Shown in pieces: positions 1-10,039 of a DNA stretch of 64,000 nt; position 1 is the stretch's first letter; every line of letters starts with the position of its first letter. Where the stretch lies: NCBI RefSeq assembly GCF_018448925.1, contig NZ_RCWE01000001.1, positions 1-64,000 on the forward strand, read 5' to 3'. The position numbers and the translations under genes were made by a program. Under the pieces are notes generated by a model. That model worked only from the letters and a program-made list of their open reading frames with translations. It was not told the DNA's origin and ran no database searches. This stretch comes from Photorhabdus akhurstii. Its GTDB lineage: Bacteria; Pseudomonadota; Gammaproteobacteria; Enterobacterales; Enterobacteriaceae.

Positions 1-822
1 ATATTAGCTTTTTGCGAGATTTAAATATTATGATATATCGTGGTTTTACGTTTAAACTAACATTAATCATATCCGATTTATTTTGACTGACACTGTTTTA
101 CCGGCATGGTTTTACTAATATTTTTTTTACCAACATTGTTTTACTGGCAATTCTGCGAGTTTTTATAAATCAATCACCTTTTATCTTTCCTTTATAAATC
201 ACTAATCAATAGCTTGATAGTATAAAAACACCGTTAATGTTTTTTAGGATAACGCCTTTTTTAGCATTTAAATCCGGCTAAATTAATCTTTTTATCTCTT
301 TTTTATCACATTTTTTATTGATTTGTTCGTAAAATGATGGTGAGAAAATACTTGAGCGTTAATCTATTCCATTATGTTATTTTACGTGATTATTGCTTTT
401 CAACTCTCGGTTAATGATTAGTGAATTTCGATTAAATGTCATTAATCACGCTACTGAAAAATTTGATTCATTGTGTTAAATCAGTCTGTTGAATGAAGTA
501 TTTAACCTCTCCCTGTTTGTCGTTTTAAATAGTCATAGCGGGTTAGGCAAATGTAAAATAAGTGGAGTGTAGTATTACCGATTTACCGATAAGTGGATTA
601 AACATAGCAGGGAATAGGTTGTTTTTAGTCACTCTATACCTTTTAAAAAGCTGACATTAATGGCCTGCCTATTCTTTAATCCTTAGTTGATTAATCACCG
701 GTAAAAGGGAGATGTAAGTTAAAAAATAATGTTGAAAATATGATAAGCTTATACAGCGATTTTCATTCTGAGGGGGTGTTTGTTTTTAATTATAAATCGG
801 CCATGACGAAAGGTTTTTACAT
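1..822. other. AT-rich stretch without a recognisable gene
   Basis: I found no open frame with a credible start and ribosome site here. The DNA is strongly AT-rich. Near its left end (about 94-149) are four loosely repeated 13-15 base units built on TTTTAC, too imperfect and short to be a CRISPR or a clear operator array. Confidence 0.5.
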
Positions 823-1310
823 TTACTGAACCGTATTTAACCTCCTTGTTTTCATTAAACTGATATTTAGGTTTTCTGTTTTCTGTTTTCTGTTTTCTCC
901 TTTTTCTGTATTTGATTTTTTAGGTTTAAAACCAATGAGGGTGGCAGAACGGCTAACGGTATTAAGATTAACGCCCATCTCTTTAATCATTTTTAATGTT
1001 GCTAAACATTCTTGCTTTTCTGGGGTTAATCTAAAATTTGCCCGGTTTTCTACAATTATAGTCTCTGATTTTTCGTAAACTTGTTGTAGTCAGGCAAAAT
1101 CTTTTATTTAAGAAGATTGGTTTAATGTGGTTAATACGGTTAAATGTTTTGCTAAGATATATTATTGTTATTAGGTTAACACAGTCATCTTTTCACCTTG
1201 TTTAATCAATTTAAAACCCGTTTTCCCTGATGTTTTCTCTTCCAATGTCCGAATGCCATCGGACTTTTCATCCGCTTTTAAAAATCCTTAATCACTGCTT
1301 TTTACTTTTG
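823..1310 (-). pseudogene. Decayed gene of unknown function
   Basis: Reading the minus strand from about 1310 to the TAA at 823-825, one frame gives protein-like sequence broken by several stops. An upstream stretch contains DGIRTLEEKTSGKTGFKLIK, followed by stops. A second stretch (about 1090 down to 823) is open for some 88 codons and contains the segment LTPEKQECLATLKMIKEMGV and then LNTVSRSATLIGFKPKK, with no good start codon. The consistent frame and plausible residue composition suggest a once-real gene inactivated by nonsense mutations. The second stretch has a helix-turn-helix flavour, but I do not recognise the family. Its 3' part contains four copies of a 7-base repeat (871-898). 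Confidence 0.4.
871..898. repeat. Heptanucleotide tandem repeat, four copies
   Basis: GTTTTCT is repeated four times without interruption. The unit length is not a multiple of three, so copy-number change would shift the reading frame of the decayed minus-strand gene in which it lies, near that gene's 3' end. Confidence 0.85.
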
Positions 1311-1365
1311 ATGATTAAAGTTTTTACCTGTTTTTTCGTGGTTAGCCTGGCCTCTTTTCCCGCTT

Positions 1366-1539
1366 TTAAAACCACACAGATAGATAAAAAAGGCTTTTTT
1401 TAACAATTGCCCCGTAAATCCTGGCCCAATGCGAGGGTGTCGCAAAAGGCCGGCATTGAAAACAAACCGCGAGTTTGGGTAAATTTTTCTGACGCCCGGT
1501 GTGAATGGAAGGCATCAGTTGTTGTAGAAATGTCGTCAT
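1366..1539 (-). other. Small ORF of 57 codons, possibly part of a dispersed repeat
   Basis: A minus-strand frame from an ATG at 1537-1539 runs to 1366, directly downstream of ybhK. It begins MTTFLQQLMPSIHTGR and contains CFQCRPFA. The base composition is less AT-rich than the DNA to its left. I see no ribosome site before the ATG. It may be translated read-through DNA downstream of ybhK, or a copy of a short genomic repeat that happens to be open; I have an uncertain memory of similar short ORFs in related genomes. No function is proposed. Confidence 0.3.
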
Positions 1540-1555
1540 AAAGGAGCCGCAACAG

Positions 1556-2464
1556 TCACCCAAGGTTTTGCAGGGTATTCTCTAACGCCTGATGCAGTAA
1601 TTCACGGTCGTGTCGGTAGGGAACATCCTGTGCTTCGAGTATTTGCTGAGTGATAATTCGGCCGTTAAGGTCGCTGATATCTGTACAAGGGCCAACAATT
1701 ACCGCATCAATTATCCGGCTGCCAATTTTGTTTTCCATTATTTCCAGCTTATCTTTCAGTGTCAGTTCAGCGGCGGCGGCACTTAATTCTTTGCCAAGAT
1801 TACCGATATAAATCATATTGGCATTGCTACGGCGCAGGGATTGGGTGAGATCTTCAAGCAAAAGCAATGGCATCAAACTGGTAAAGAAGCTGCCGGGGCC
1901 GATGATAATCAGATCTGCCTGAGTAATAGCATCCAATGCCTCTTTTGTTGCTGTCGCGGGGGGATAAAGCATCAACTCCTGAGGAATACAGTGCAACTGA
2001 TCAACATTAACTTCGCCATAAATGGTGTTGCCTTGATCATCTATCGCCATCAGGTCAACGGGCTGCTCAGACATTGGAATAAGATGAGCATTAACTTTCA
2101 GTAAACTGCGGATTAAATTAATCGCCTCAAGGGGCCTGACGCTCAGATGATCCAACGCTTTAAGCATCAGATTACCCAGATTGTGCCCGGCCAATTCTCC
2201 ATTGCCACCGAAACGGTATTCGAACATTGCCGACGCGACACTGGGTTCGGTAATAAGCTGATTTAAACAATTGCGGGTATCACCCCAGGCAATACCGCCT
2301 TCCGAACGCCGGATTCTGCCGGTTGAACCGCCATTATCTGTCGTGGTGACAATGCCTGTCAGGCGGGAGCCTAGTGATGAAAGAGAGGACATAACGCGCC
2401 CAAGGCCATGACCTCCACCTAAAGCAACTACCCGATCTAAATCGGCTAATGTGCGGTTTCGCAT
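1556..2464 (-). CDS. ybhK: YvcK/YbhK (CofD-like) family protein
   Basis: This 302-residue protein is nearly identical in plan to E. coli YbhK, starting [20 protein letters not shown]. The GGGHGLG stretch at about residues 16-22 and [13 protein letters not shown] at about 40-52 are the nucleotide/phosphate-binding motifs of the CofD/YvcK fold. Family members bind UDP-sugars or related nucleotides and in Bacillus affect cell-wall synthesis and gluconeogenic growth; the enterobacterial role is not settled. It is divergent from moaA, as in E. coli, and full length. The ATG at 2464 matches the E. coli start. Confidence 0.93.
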   Translation of the reverse strand: MRNRTLADLDRVVALGGGHGLGRVMSSLSSLGSRLTGIVTTTDNGGSTGRIRRSEGGIAWGDTRNCLNQLITEPSVASAMFEYRFGGNGELAGHNLGNLMLKALDHLSVRPLEAINLIRSLLKVNAHLIPMSEQPVDLMAIDDQGNTIYGEVNVDQLHCIPQELMLYPPATATKEALDAITQADLIIIGPGSFFTSLMPLLLLEDLTQSLRRSNANMIYIGNLGKELSAAAAELTLKDKLEIMENKIGSRIIDAVIVGPCTDISDLNGRIITQQILEAQDVPYRHDRELLHQALENTLQNLG

Positions 2465-2720
2465 AGAATTCCTGTTGCTAACTGAACGTATATTTACCGA
2501 ATAATTTTAACGTAATTTATTATAAAACACGATTAACCAACTAGCGTTATGATTGGGCGCAATGTTTTAATCAATCACCAATAGAAATTGCCTGCGATTT
2601 ATTCTGCCGCTGGCTAATTCATTGTATATTCAATTATATAACGAAAGTGGGTATTCGCATTTTCCTGTGTTAAGCGCTAGAATTTGTAGTGGAAATGTAA
2701 ATCACAGATGTTGAAATTAA

Positions 2721-2838
2721 CTCCTAGCCTCTGCATCTAACTCACTTTTTACACAGCGATATGATGTTTTGGCCGTGACCATTGAGTCACCAGGATGTGA
2801 GGCAGAAATGCCTGCGTCTCCCATGTTTGGAAAGGTGT
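2721..2838 (+). promoter_or_regulatory. Moco RNA motif (putative molybdenum-cofactor riboswitch)
   Basis: The leader of moaA carries the conserved blocks of the E. coli moaA Moco RNA: CCTAGCCTCTGCA at 2723-2735, TTTGGCCGTGAC at 2768-2779, TCACCAGG at 2786-2793, a small hairpin GGCAGAAATGCC at 2801-2812, and TTTGGAAAGGTGTTA just before the start codon. The last block contains the moaA ribosome site, consistent with translational control. In E. coli this RNA lowers moa expression when the cofactor is plentiful. Direct ligand binding has not been firmly shown for the class, so 'riboswitch' is the customary label. Confidence 0.88.
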
Positions 2839-2842
2839 TATT

Positions 2843-3823
2843 GTGGAACAACTCATAGATGCTTTTGCCCGCAAATTTTACTATTTACGGCTATCCATTA
2901 CCGATGTATGTAATTTTCGGTGTACTTATTGCCTGCCGGAGGGTTATAAGCCCCGTGGACATCACTCCTTTTTGACATTATCCGAAATCCGTCTTGTTGG
3001 CCGAGCGTTTGCCGATCTGGGTACAGAGAAAATCCGTTTGACGGGTGGCGAACCGACCATGCGCCGTGATTTCACCGATATTATTTCCGTCATACGTGAG
3101 AATAAGTTGATTAAAACCCTGGCGGTAACTACCAACGGTTATCGAATGGAACGGGATGTTGCTCAGTGGAAAGAGGCGGGTTTAACTGCGGTGAATGTCA
3201 GTATGGACACGCTTGATCCTCGCCAGTTTCATGCGATTACCGGACAGGACAAATTTTTTCAGGTGATGCGCGGTATTGATGCAGCATTTGCGGCGGGTTT
3301 TAATAAAGTGAAAGTCAACGTGGTGTTGATGAAAAATGTGAATGATATCCGCCTGCCCGCTTTCTTGAACTGGATAAAAGATCGTCCAATTCAATTGAGA
3401 TTCATCGAGTTGATGGAAACCGGTGACGGCGGAGAAATGTTTCGTCAATACCACATTTCGGGAGAAACTATCCGGGAACGTCTGTTGCTTGATGGTTGGC
3501 AGTTGCTTCAACGTTCACGCAGTGATGGACCGGCACAGGTTTTTAACCATCCTGATTATCAAGGAGAAATTGGTCTGATCATGCCTTATGAGAAAGATTT
3601 TTGTCGAAGTTGTAATCGGTTACGTGTTTCTTCAATAGGTAATCTTCATTTATGCCTGTTTGGTGAACAGGGGATACCACTGCGTGACTTGTTGGCAAGT
3701 GAAGAGCAACTCAATGATCTGAAATTGCGTATTCAGGGTGGATTGCGACATAAACGGGAAACCCATTTTCTTCATCAAGGCGATAGCGGCATCACCCCAA
3801 ATCTTTCTGTCATCGGCGGTTAA
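2843..3823 (+). CDS. moaA: GTP 3',8-cyclase MoaA
   Basis: This radical-SAM enzyme converts GTP to 3',8-cyclo-dihydro-GTP, the first step of molybdopterin synthesis. At 326 residues it is the usual size. The N-terminal CNFRCTYC gives the CxxxCxxC cluster site for SAM cleavage. The second cluster comes from [10 protein letters not shown] and the later Cys in HLCLFG, and the chain ends in the required GG dipeptide. The start is GTG at 2843, with GGAAAGG upstream inside the Moco RNA motif; it aligns with the E. coli N-terminus ([19 protein letters not shown]). It leads the moaACDE operon. Confidence 0.97.
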   Translation: MEQLIDAFARKFYYLRLSITDVCNFRCTYCLPEGYKPRGHHSFLTLSEIRLVGRAFADLGTEKIRLTGGEPTMRRDFTDIISVIRENKLIKTLAVTTNGYRMERDVAQWKEAGLTAVNVSMDTLDPRQFHAITGQDKFFQVMRGIDAAFAAGFNKVKVNVVLMKNVNDIRLPAFLNWIKDRPIQLRFIELMETGDGGEMFRQYHISGETIRERLLLDGWQLLQRSRSDGPAQVFNHPDYQGEIGLIMPYEKDFCRSCNRLRVSSIGNLHLCLFGEQGIPLRDLLASEEQLNDLKLRIQGGLRHKRETHFLHQGDSGITPNLSVIGG

Positions 3824-3862
3824 TTTACCGTCTGGATATTGTTGTTTTTTCAGGAGCTGAGA

Positions 3863-4339
3863 ATGTCTCAATTAACCCACATCAATTCTACCGGTGAAGC
3901 GCATATGGTTGATGTTTCCGCTAAAGCTGAAACATCACGCGAGGCCCGGGCAGAAGCTTTTGTTGAAATGAAGCCGGAAACATTGGCAATGATTATTGAT
4001 GGCAGCCATCACAAAGGTGATGTATTTGCCACCGCGAGAATAGCGGGTATCCAGGCGGCAAAGCGCACATGGGAATTAATTCCGCTATGTCATCCATTAC
4101 AGCTAACTAAAGTAGAAATCCAGTTGGAGGCACAAACGGAATATAACCGGGTCAGAATTGAATCTTGTTGTCGTCTGACCGGGAGAACCGGGGTTGAAAT
4201 GGAGGCACTGACAGCAGCGTCGGTCGCGGCTTTGACAATTTACGATATGTGTAAAGCAGTACAGAAAGATATGGTCATTGGGCCAGTTCGTTTGCTGGAG
4301 AAGATAGGCGGGAAATTAGGCTATTTTAAGGCGGAATAA
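3863..4339 (+). CDS. moaC: Cyclic pyranopterin monophosphate synthase MoaC
   Basis: MoaC works with MoaA to form cyclic pyranopterin monophosphate. The 158-residue protein opens [19 protein letters not shown] and has the family motif [13 protein letters not shown] at about residues 73-85 and the conserved MEALTAAS segment. The ATG at 3863 is preceded by AGGAG at 3852-3856. In E. coli moaB lies between moaA and moaC; here only 39 bases separate them and moaB is absent. The stop overlaps the moaD start by one base (TAATG), suggesting translational coupling. Confidence 0.97.
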   Translation: MSQLTHINSTGEAHMVDVSAKAETSREARAEAFVEMKPETLAMIIDGSHHKGDVFATARIAGIQAAKRTWELIPLCHPLQLTKVEIQLEAQTEYNRVRIESCCRLTGRTGVEMEALTAASVAALTIYDMCKAVQKDMVIGPVRLLEKIGGKLGYFKAE

Positions 4340-4584
4340 TGATTAAAGTACTATTTTTTGCTCAGGTACGTGAGCTGGTAGGTACTGATTCACTGGATCT
4401 CGATAATCGTTACACAACCGTTGATGGGTTGAGAAAGGCGTTAATATCAAAGGGAGAGCGTTGGGCCTTGGCGTTGGAAGATGGAAAATTGTTGTCAGCG
4501 GTAAACCAATCTCTCGTTCATGGCGGGCACTCATTACAGGATGGTGATGAAGTGGCTTTTTTCCCGCCAGTGACTGGGGGATGA
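4339..4584 (+). CDS. moaD: Molybdopterin synthase small subunit MoaD
   Basis: An 81-residue ubiquitin-fold sulfur carrier. The C-terminus ends FFPPVTGG; the terminal Gly-Gly is adenylated by MoeB and then thiocarboxylated to donate sulfur to the dithiolene. The start overlaps the moaC stop by one base. With MoaE it forms the heterotetrameric molybdopterin synthase. The MoeB needed to activate it is encoded in this window at 41030-41782. Confidence 0.96.
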   Translation: MIKVLFFAQVRELVGTDSLDLDNRYTTVDGLRKALISKGERWALALEDGKLLSAVNQSLVHGGHSLQDGDEVAFFPPVTGG

Positions 4585-4604
4585 TCAATGCTGGGGAATG
4601 ATTA

Positions 4605-5060
4605 ATGAAAAACACCCGCATTTTCGTTGGGCCGGAAAATTTCAATGTAGGGGATGAATATCAATGGCTTGCGCAGTGTGATGAAGATGGCGCTATCGTC
4701 ACTTTCACCGGCAAAGTCCGCAATCATAATTTGGGAGATAATGTCGGTGCGCTGAGATTGGAACATTATCCGGGAATGACGGAAAAAACGTTACAGCGTA
4801 TTGTCACCGAAGCACGCAGTCGCTGGCCGTTGCAGCGAATCAGTGTTATCCATCGGATTGGTACGCTTTATCCGGGTGATGAGATTGTGTTTGTCGGTGT
4901 AACCGGCGCTCATCGTCATATGGCTTTTGAAGCGGCTGAATTTATTATGGATTATTTGAAAACGCAGGCACCTTTCTGGAAAAAAGAGTTTTTGCCTGAT
5001 GGTGAACGTTGGGTTGAATCTCGTGAAAGTGATCAGGAAGCCGCGGGACGTTGGTCATGA
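4605..5060 (+). CDS. moaE: Molybdopterin synthase catalytic subunit MoaE
   Basis: This 151-residue large subunit of molybdopterin synthase carries the catalytic site that moves MoaD sulfur onto cyclic pyranopterin monophosphate. Visible family blocks are TFTGKVRNHN, HRIGTLYPGDEIVFV, HRHMAFEAAEFIMD and the active-site lysine region WKKEFLPDG. It follows moaD after 20 bases and ends the operon. Its stop overlaps an ATG of a 16-codon micro-ORF that I do not consider a gene. Confidence 0.96.
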   Translation: MKNTRIFVGPENFNVGDEYQWLAQCDEDGAIVTFTGKVRNHNLGDNVGALRLEHYPGMTEKTLQRIVTEARSRWPLQRISVIHRIGTLYPGDEIVFVGVTGAHRHMAFEAAEFIMDYLKTQAPFWKKEFLPDGERWVESRESDQEAAGRWS

Positions 5061-5240
5061 AAGTTTTTGCTAAATTCTGCGAAGCGCTTCGAAAAAGAGT
5101 TGATTAAAAAGATTGCTATATGAGTAATTATTGAATAGTTAATTGTTTTGTTTATTTTCTATGATAATGTATAAAACTTGAGTGGGTTGTTGATACTGAA
5201 CAACCTGGATTTTTGAATATTGTTATAAAAGGTAAGCTTC

Positions 5241-5951
5241 ATGGATCGATATCCACGCTCTAATGGTTCGATAATCCAGCAAGCTGGAACCGGCCTGCAA
5301 ACTTATATGGCCCAGGTTTATGGTTGGATGACTTGTGGCCTGTTGTTAACCGCGTTTGTGGCTTGGTATGTGTCACAAAATCAGGATATTGTTGAATATA
5401 TTTTCTCAAACTCAGTACTCTTCTATGGGTTGATTATTGCCCAGTTTGGGTTGGTTTTCGTCCTCTCTGGCATGATTAACCGTATGGGAGCTTCGTTAGC
5501 CACGGGGCTATTTATGCTCTATTCGGCGCTGACCGGCCTGACGCTTTCTAGTATTTTCGTTATCTATACTATCGGCTCCGTTGCGAGCACTTTTGTCGTG
5601 ACGGCGGGGATGTTTGGCGCACTGAGTTTTTACGGCTATACCACCAAACGTAGCCTGAGTGGCCTTGGCAGCTTCTTGTTTATGGGGCTGATCGGCATCA
5701 TTTTGGCTTCTCTGATTAACTTATGGTTAAAGAGTGCAGCGTTGACGTGGGCGGTAACCTACATTGGCGTCGTTATCTTTGCGGGCTTAACCGCTTATGA
5801 CACTCAGAAGCTGAAAGAGATGGGTGAAGATCTGGATGTGAATGACAAAGAGAATTTGCGTAAATTCTCGATTGTCGGCGCACTGACGCTGTATCTAGAC
5901 TTTATCAACATGTTCTTGATGTTATTGCGTATTTTTGGCGATCGCCGTTAA
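5241..5951 (+). CDS. ybhL: Bax inhibitor-1 family membrane protein YbhL
   Basis: A 236-residue integral membrane protein of the BI-1/YccA group, closest in sequence to E. coli YbhL (MDRYPRS...LQTYMAQVYGWMT, ending LFLMLLRIFGDRR). Six or seven hydrophobic segments fill the chain after a short soluble N-terminus. The conserved C-terminal YDTQKLKEMG lies near the acidic residues associated with calcium leak or proton sensing in the family. It follows moaE, as in E. coli, but after a 180-base gap that probably carries its own promoter. The cellular role in enterics is unclear; the related YccA modulates FtsH. Confidence 0.93.
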   Translation: MDRYPRSNGSIIQQAGTGLQTYMAQVYGWMTCGLLLTAFVAWYVSQNQDIVEYIFSNSVLFYGLIIAQFGLVFVLSGMINRMGASLATGLFMLYSALTGLTLSSIFVIYTIGSVASTFVVTAGMFGALSFYGYTTKRSLSGLGSFLFMGLIGIILASLINLWLKSAALTWAVTYIGVVIFAGLTAYDTQKLKEMGEDLDVNDKENLRKFSIVGALTLYLDFINMFLMLLRIFGDRR

Positions 5952-5975
5952 CCGCTGATTTGCTTCTGATAAAAG

Positions 5976-6016
5976 CCCTGCATCGTTAAGCATAGCTAAA
6001 ATGCAGGGTCATTTTT
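5976..6016. terminator. Bidirectional terminator between ybhL and ybhR
   Basis: CCCTGCAT at 5976-5983 pairs with ATGCAGGG at 6001-6008, followed by ATTTTT on the plus strand and, on the other side, CTTTTA on the minus strand. It lies exactly between the convergent 3' ends. Confidence 0.8.
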
Positions 6017-6017
6017 G

Positions 6018-7124
6018 TTAAGCAATCTTCCGTCGAAATAACCAATAAGCAAGATTACCGGTTGTAGCGGTAATGGCCAAAAGAGGCCATAGACTTCTCC
6101 AGATAACAGTGAAATCAGCATCTTTGAGATAAATTTGCTTGGTGATGTCGTTAAAGTGCCAAATAGGATTAATCCAGGTGATCTCTTGTAACCATCCGGG
6201 CATATTTTCAACCGGAGAAATATAACCGGAGATTAAGATAGCGGGCATGATAAAGACAAATACGCCAATAAACGCCTGTTGCTGAGTGTAGCAAAGGGAA
6301 GAGATTAACAGGCCAAATCCCACCAGCGATAAACTGTATATCAGCATAGCGCAGTAAAACAGCGTGAGTGAACCAGAAAAGGGGATTTGATAGCAGAAGA
6401 TGCCAATAGCGAGCACCAAAGTTGCCTGAAAGGTAGCGACAATTACCGCAGGAACCGCTTTGCCAATGAAAATCTGCCAAGTGGTCATGGGTGAAACCAG
6501 TAACTGGTCCAGCGTTCCCTGTTCCCTTTCACGCGCAATCGACAGCGCGGTGACCGTTAATATCCCAACCGTGGTAATCAGCGCCACCAAAGAGGGGACG
6601 ACAAACCATTTATAGTCCAGGTTAGGGTTATACCAGTTGCGGATCACCAACTCGCTATTATTGGTCTTCGGCAGATTACCGATCAGTTCCTGTTGATAGT
6701 TAAGGACAATTTCTTGGATATAGCCCGCTGCAATTTGAGCGCTGTTAGAATTGCGTCCGTCCAGCAATACCTGGAGGGAAACCGGGTCATGGCTGGCAAT
6801 CTTAGCACTGAAATCTTGTGGGAAACGTACCAATAATAAGGCTTTTTGGTGATCGATGACCGGTTGTATTTCTTGTGAATGGTTTAGCAACATCACGTCA
6901 GGAAATGCCTTTGATTTTGCCAGCCGTTGGGTGAGTTCAATAGAGGCTTTACCTTTGTCTTCATCAAAAATAGCAATAGTCGCGTTAGTCACATCAAGGG
7001 TTGCGGATAGAGGAAATAAGATCATCTGGAAGATAACCGGCATAACCAAGATGGCCCGTGTTTGCGGATCTCTGAGTAGAGACTGCAATTCTTTAATAAT
7101 CAGGGTGTAAAGACGATAAAACAT
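6018..7124 (-). CDS. ybhR: ABC exporter permease YbhR
   Basis: A 368-residue ABC-2 type permease. There is an N-terminal membrane anchor near residues 20-40, a large periplasmic domain, then five hydrophobic segments in the C-terminal half. The diagnostic [17 protein letters not shown] sits at about residue 195. It is the last gene of ybhG-F-S-R, and YbhS and YbhR form the membrane channel. In E. coli this system affects sensitivity to cephalosporins, chloramphenicol and Na+/Li+. The order is the same here. Confidence 0.94.
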   Translation of the reverse strand: MFYRLYTLIIKELQSLLRDPQTRAILVMPVIFQMILFPLSATLDVTNATIAIFDEDKGKASIELTQRLAKSKAFPDVMLLNHSQEIQPVIDHQKALLLVRFPQDFSAKIASHDPVSLQVLLDGRNSNSAQIAAGYIQEIVLNYQQELIGNLPKTNNSELVIRNWYNPNLDYKWFVVPSLVALITTVGILTVTALSIAREREQGTLDQLLVSPMTTWQIFIGKAVPAVIVATFQATLVLAIGIFCYQIPFSGSLTLFYCAMLIYSLSLVGFGLLISSLCYTQQQAFIGVFVFIMPAILISGYISPVENMPGWLQEITWINPIWHFNDITKQIYLKDADFTVIWRSLWPLLAITATTGNLAYWLFRRKIA

Positions 7125-7136
7125 GCTAACTCCTTC

Positions 7137-8297
7137 TTAATCCAGACGCCGCTGGGTTTTCCATGCAGTCAGGCCAATAAACACAATAGCGGAGGCGATC
7201 AGTAATAATAGATTTATCATCAATACCGTGCTGATATTTCCCGCCAGAAAGAGCGTATGCAAGCTACTGACAAAATAACGAGCCGGGATGAAATAGGTTG
7301 TTACCTGAATAAAGGCGGGCATGCTGTTTATTTCAAAGATGAAGCCGGAAAGCATAATCGCAGGCAGAAAGGCGACATTCAACGCTATCATTGCTGCATT
7401 AAATTGGTTGCGTGTCACCGTAGAGATCAAAAGCCCGATACCAAGGGCAGTAGCCAGATAGAGGCTAGTGATCGCAGACAATATCCATAGCGAGCCTCGG
7501 TAGGGTACATCTAGTACGAATACAGCCACCAGCATACAGAGTAGCATGGAGAATGATCCAAGCACTTGATAAGGCAAGAGTTTAGAAAGCAGTAATTCGG
7601 TGCGGGTAATTTGAGTAGACAGCAGGGCTTCCATCGTACCGCGTTCCCATTCACGAGCGACTACCAATGACGTCAGGATGGCGCCAACCACGGTAATGAT
7701 AATGGTGATTGCGCCGGGAATGATGAAATGCTGGCTAATTGTTGCCGGATTGAACCAATAACGGACCTGCATATCGATCAGTGGATTAACCGCGTTTCCC
7801 TGATCTTGCCCTCTTTGTTGTAGCCAAATCCGCCATACGCCTTTGGCATAATTTTGTACAAAGCTTGCGGTATTGGGTTCACTGCCGTCAGTAATGACCT
7901 GAATTTGTGCTTTAGCATCAGGGCGGGCAAGTTGCGTATCGAAATTAACAGGAATGACAACCAGCCCACGTATTTCTCCTGATTGCATCATATTAATTAA
8001 TTGCTGACGATTATCACTGATTTTGGGTTCAATATAGGGCGAACCGGCAAAAGCTTGTATCAACTCACGAGCATCTTTACTTTGTTGCTCTACCAGAATA
8101 CCAAGACGGACGGTGCTGGAGTCGAGATTAATACCATAGCCGAAGATAAATAACAGAATCAATGGAATGACAATAGAAATTAATCCGCTGGTGGGATCAC
8201 GTAAGATCTGTTTTGTCTCTTTTACACAAAGTGCTTTCAGTCGCCACCAAGAGAAACGGACAGCTTGCTGTGGAGCATGTTGCTTTGGGCTATTCAT
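7137..8297 (-). CDS. ybhS: ABC exporter permease YbhS
   Basis: A 386-residue ABC-2 permease, paralogous to YbhR. The N-terminal cytoplasmic start ([20 protein letters not shown]) leads into a first membrane segment, a periplasmic domain, and a C-terminal membrane domain with [17 protein letters not shown]. The start overlaps the ybhF stop by four bases and the stop is 12 bases before ybhR, so the genes are one transcription unit. It is predicted to pair with YbhR and be driven by YbhF. Confidence 0.94.
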   Translation of the reverse strand: MNSPKQHAPQQAVRFSWWRLKALCVKETKQILRDPTSGLISIVIPLILLFIFGYGINLDSSTVRLGILVEQQSKDARELIQAFAGSPYIEPKISDNRQQLINMMQSGEIRGLVVIPVNFDTQLARPDAKAQIQVITDGSEPNTASFVQNYAKGVWRIWLQQRGQDQGNAVNPLIDMQVRYWFNPATISQHFIIPGAITIIITVVGAILTSLVVAREWERGTMEALLSTQITRTELLLSKLLPYQVLGSFSMLLCMLVAVFVLDVPYRGSLWILSAITSLYLATALGIGLLISTVTRNQFNAAMIALNVAFLPAIMLSGFIFEINSMPAFIQVTTYFIPARYFVSSLHTLFLAGNISTVLMINLLLLIASAIVFIGLTAWKTQRRLD

Positions 8298-10030
8298 TGT
8301 GGCTCCTCATCATAATTAATGACCAGATCAATAAACGCCTGTTCCATTGATGGGTCAGGATTTTCATCGGTAGCAACCAATTGTTTCAAATCATCTGGTG
8401 TTCCGGCGGCAATCAATTTACCGCGAAATACCAGCCCTATTCGGTCACAATATTCAGCTTCATCCATAAAGTGAGTAGTCACCATAACGGTGACGCCTTT
8501 ATCTACCATGCCGTTGATATGTAGCCAGAATTCGCGTCGTATCTGCGGATCAACGCCAGAAGTCGGCTCGTCCAGAAACAGAATGTCTGGCTCATGCATC
8601 AATGAGCAGGAGAGGGCAAGGCGCTGTTTATATCCCAGAGGCAATTCATCGGTGGTTTGCTGTAAAACCGATTTGAGATTGAAAGCGTCGATCATGCCGT
8701 CAATTTTCTCTTTTTGTTTACGTCCTTGCAGACCGTAAATGCCGGAAAAGAATTTCAAGTTCTGTTCAACGGTCAGGTTGCCGTACAGAGAAAATTTCTG
8801 CGCCATATAACCTAAATGTTGACGGGCTTTCCCGGAGCTGGTTTTAAGATCCATTCCCAATACCAGAGCCTTACCGCTAGTGGGCACCATCAGCCCGCAC
8901 ATCATTTTAAATGTGGTGGATTTACCGGCGCCGTTCGGGCCAAGCAGACCAAAGATTTCTCCGCGTTTCACCTGAAAATCAACATGGTCAGTGGCAGCAA
9001 AATCGCCAAATTTTTTGGTTAAATCCTGTGCTTCAATCACTGTTTCTGTCGGGTTAGCTGCGATTCGTGGCATGATCTCTGCCAATTCCGAACGACGGGT
9101 AGAGCCGCCACCGAGTAAATCGATAAAAGCATCTTCAAAGCGAGGAGTTGCTTTAATGATTTCAGCATCTGGTAGTTCAAGCCGGTTAAGCAATTCTTGC
9201 GGGGAGACATCAGGTTTGAGAATAAGACGAACATATTTTCCCTGAATCACGCCATCGGTGACTTGTGGCAAGGTAAGGGCATGTTGCAGTGTTTTTCTAC
9301 GGGAGTTCTGTTTGGTATCAAGTAGAAAAGAGCGTCCGTACATCTTTTGGGTTAATTTTTGCGGCTGCCCGTGGTAGAGCAATTTTCCTTGATTAAGTAA
9401 CAGGACATCGCGACACTGTTCAGCTTCATCCAGATAAGACGTGCTCCAGAGAATTAGCATTCCATCATCTGCCAGCTCGTGAACCATGCGCCAGAGTTCG
9501 CGGCGGGCGATTGGGTCAACGCCAACGCCGGGTTCGTCCAGCAGCAGAACTTTGGGTTTGCCAAGCAAAGTACAGGCCAGCCCCAGTTTTTGCTTCATAC
9601 CGCCTGAAAGCTTGCCCGCCAGTCGCCCGGTAAAACGGGTCAGATCGGTAAACGTGAGTAATTGCTCATAGGTTTTCTTACGTTCATCACCCAGAACGCC
9701 GCGTAGATCCGCATACAGATTCAGATTTTCTAATACGGTGAGATCTTCATACAGGCCAAATTTCTGCGGCATATAGCCCAATTCAAAACGCACTTGTACG
9801 CCATCTTTTATTGGATCAAGCCCCATGATTGCAATAGAACCACTATCGGGTTTCAGTAAGCCTGCTAACATGCGTATCAGCGTGGTTTTTCCCGCTCCAT
9901 CCGGCCCGACAAGGCCGGTGACAGAGCCACCGTAGATCTCGGCGGTTAGGCTGGATACCGCAGGATGACTCAAGTTAGGAAAAGTTTTCTCGACTTTTGC
10001 CAACTTTATCGTATATGCAGCGCTGCTCAT
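8294..10030 (-). CDS. ybhF: ABC exporter ATPase YbhF (two fused nucleotide-binding domains)
   Basis: A 578-residue protein with two ATPase domains in tandem. The first has Walker [10 protein letters not shown] at about residues 42-50, signature LSGGMKQK and Walker [15 protein letters not shown]. The second has Walker [10 protein letters not shown] at about 364-372, a weaker signature LPLGYKQR and Walker [14 protein letters not shown]. It powers the YbhSR channel together with the adaptor YbhG. It is encoded 9 bases after ybhG and overlaps ybhS. Length and domain order match E. coli YbhF. Confidence 0.95.
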   Translation of the reverse strand: MSSAAYTIKLAKVEKTFPNLSHPAVSSLTAEIYGGSVTGLVGPDGAGKTTLIRMLAGLLKPDSGSIAIMGLDPIKDGVQVRFELGYMPQKFGLYEDLTVLENLNLYADLRGVLGDERKKTYEQLLTFTDLTRFTGRLAGKLSGGMKQKLGLACTLLGKPKVLLLDEPGVGVDPIARRELWRMVHELADDGMLILWSTSYLDEAEQCRDVLLLNQGKLLYHGQPQKLTQKMYGRSFLLDTKQNSRRKTLQHALTLPQVTDGVIQGKYVRLILKPDVSPQELLNRLELPDAEIIKATPRFEDAFIDLLGGGSTRRSELAEIMPRIAANPTETVIEAQDLTKKFGDFAATDHVDFQVKRGEIFGLLGPNGAGKSTTFKMMCGLMVPTSGKALVLGMDLKTSSGKARQHLGYMAQKFSLYGNLTVEQNLKFFSGIYGLQGRKQKEKIDGMIDAFNLKSVLQQTTDELPLGYKQRLALSCSLMHEPDILFLDEPTSGVDPQIRREFWLHINGMVDKGVTVMVTTHFMDEAEYCDRIGLVFRGKLIAAGTPDDLKQLVATDENPDPSMEQAFIDLVINYDEEPQ

Positions 10031-10039
10031 GACAGCCCC

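Noticed and set aside
94-149. Four TTTTAC-centred imperfect repeats, considered as CRISPR or iterons
   Set aside because: Units are 13-15 bases, poorly conserved, with no spacers and no replication or cas gene nearby.
5057-5107. Sixteen-codon frame overlapping the moaE stop (MKVFAKFCEALRKRVD)
   Set aside because: The ATGA overlap looks like coupling, but the peptide is too short to judge and no ribosome site is evident. The palindrome CGAAGCGCTTCG inside it may be the real feature.
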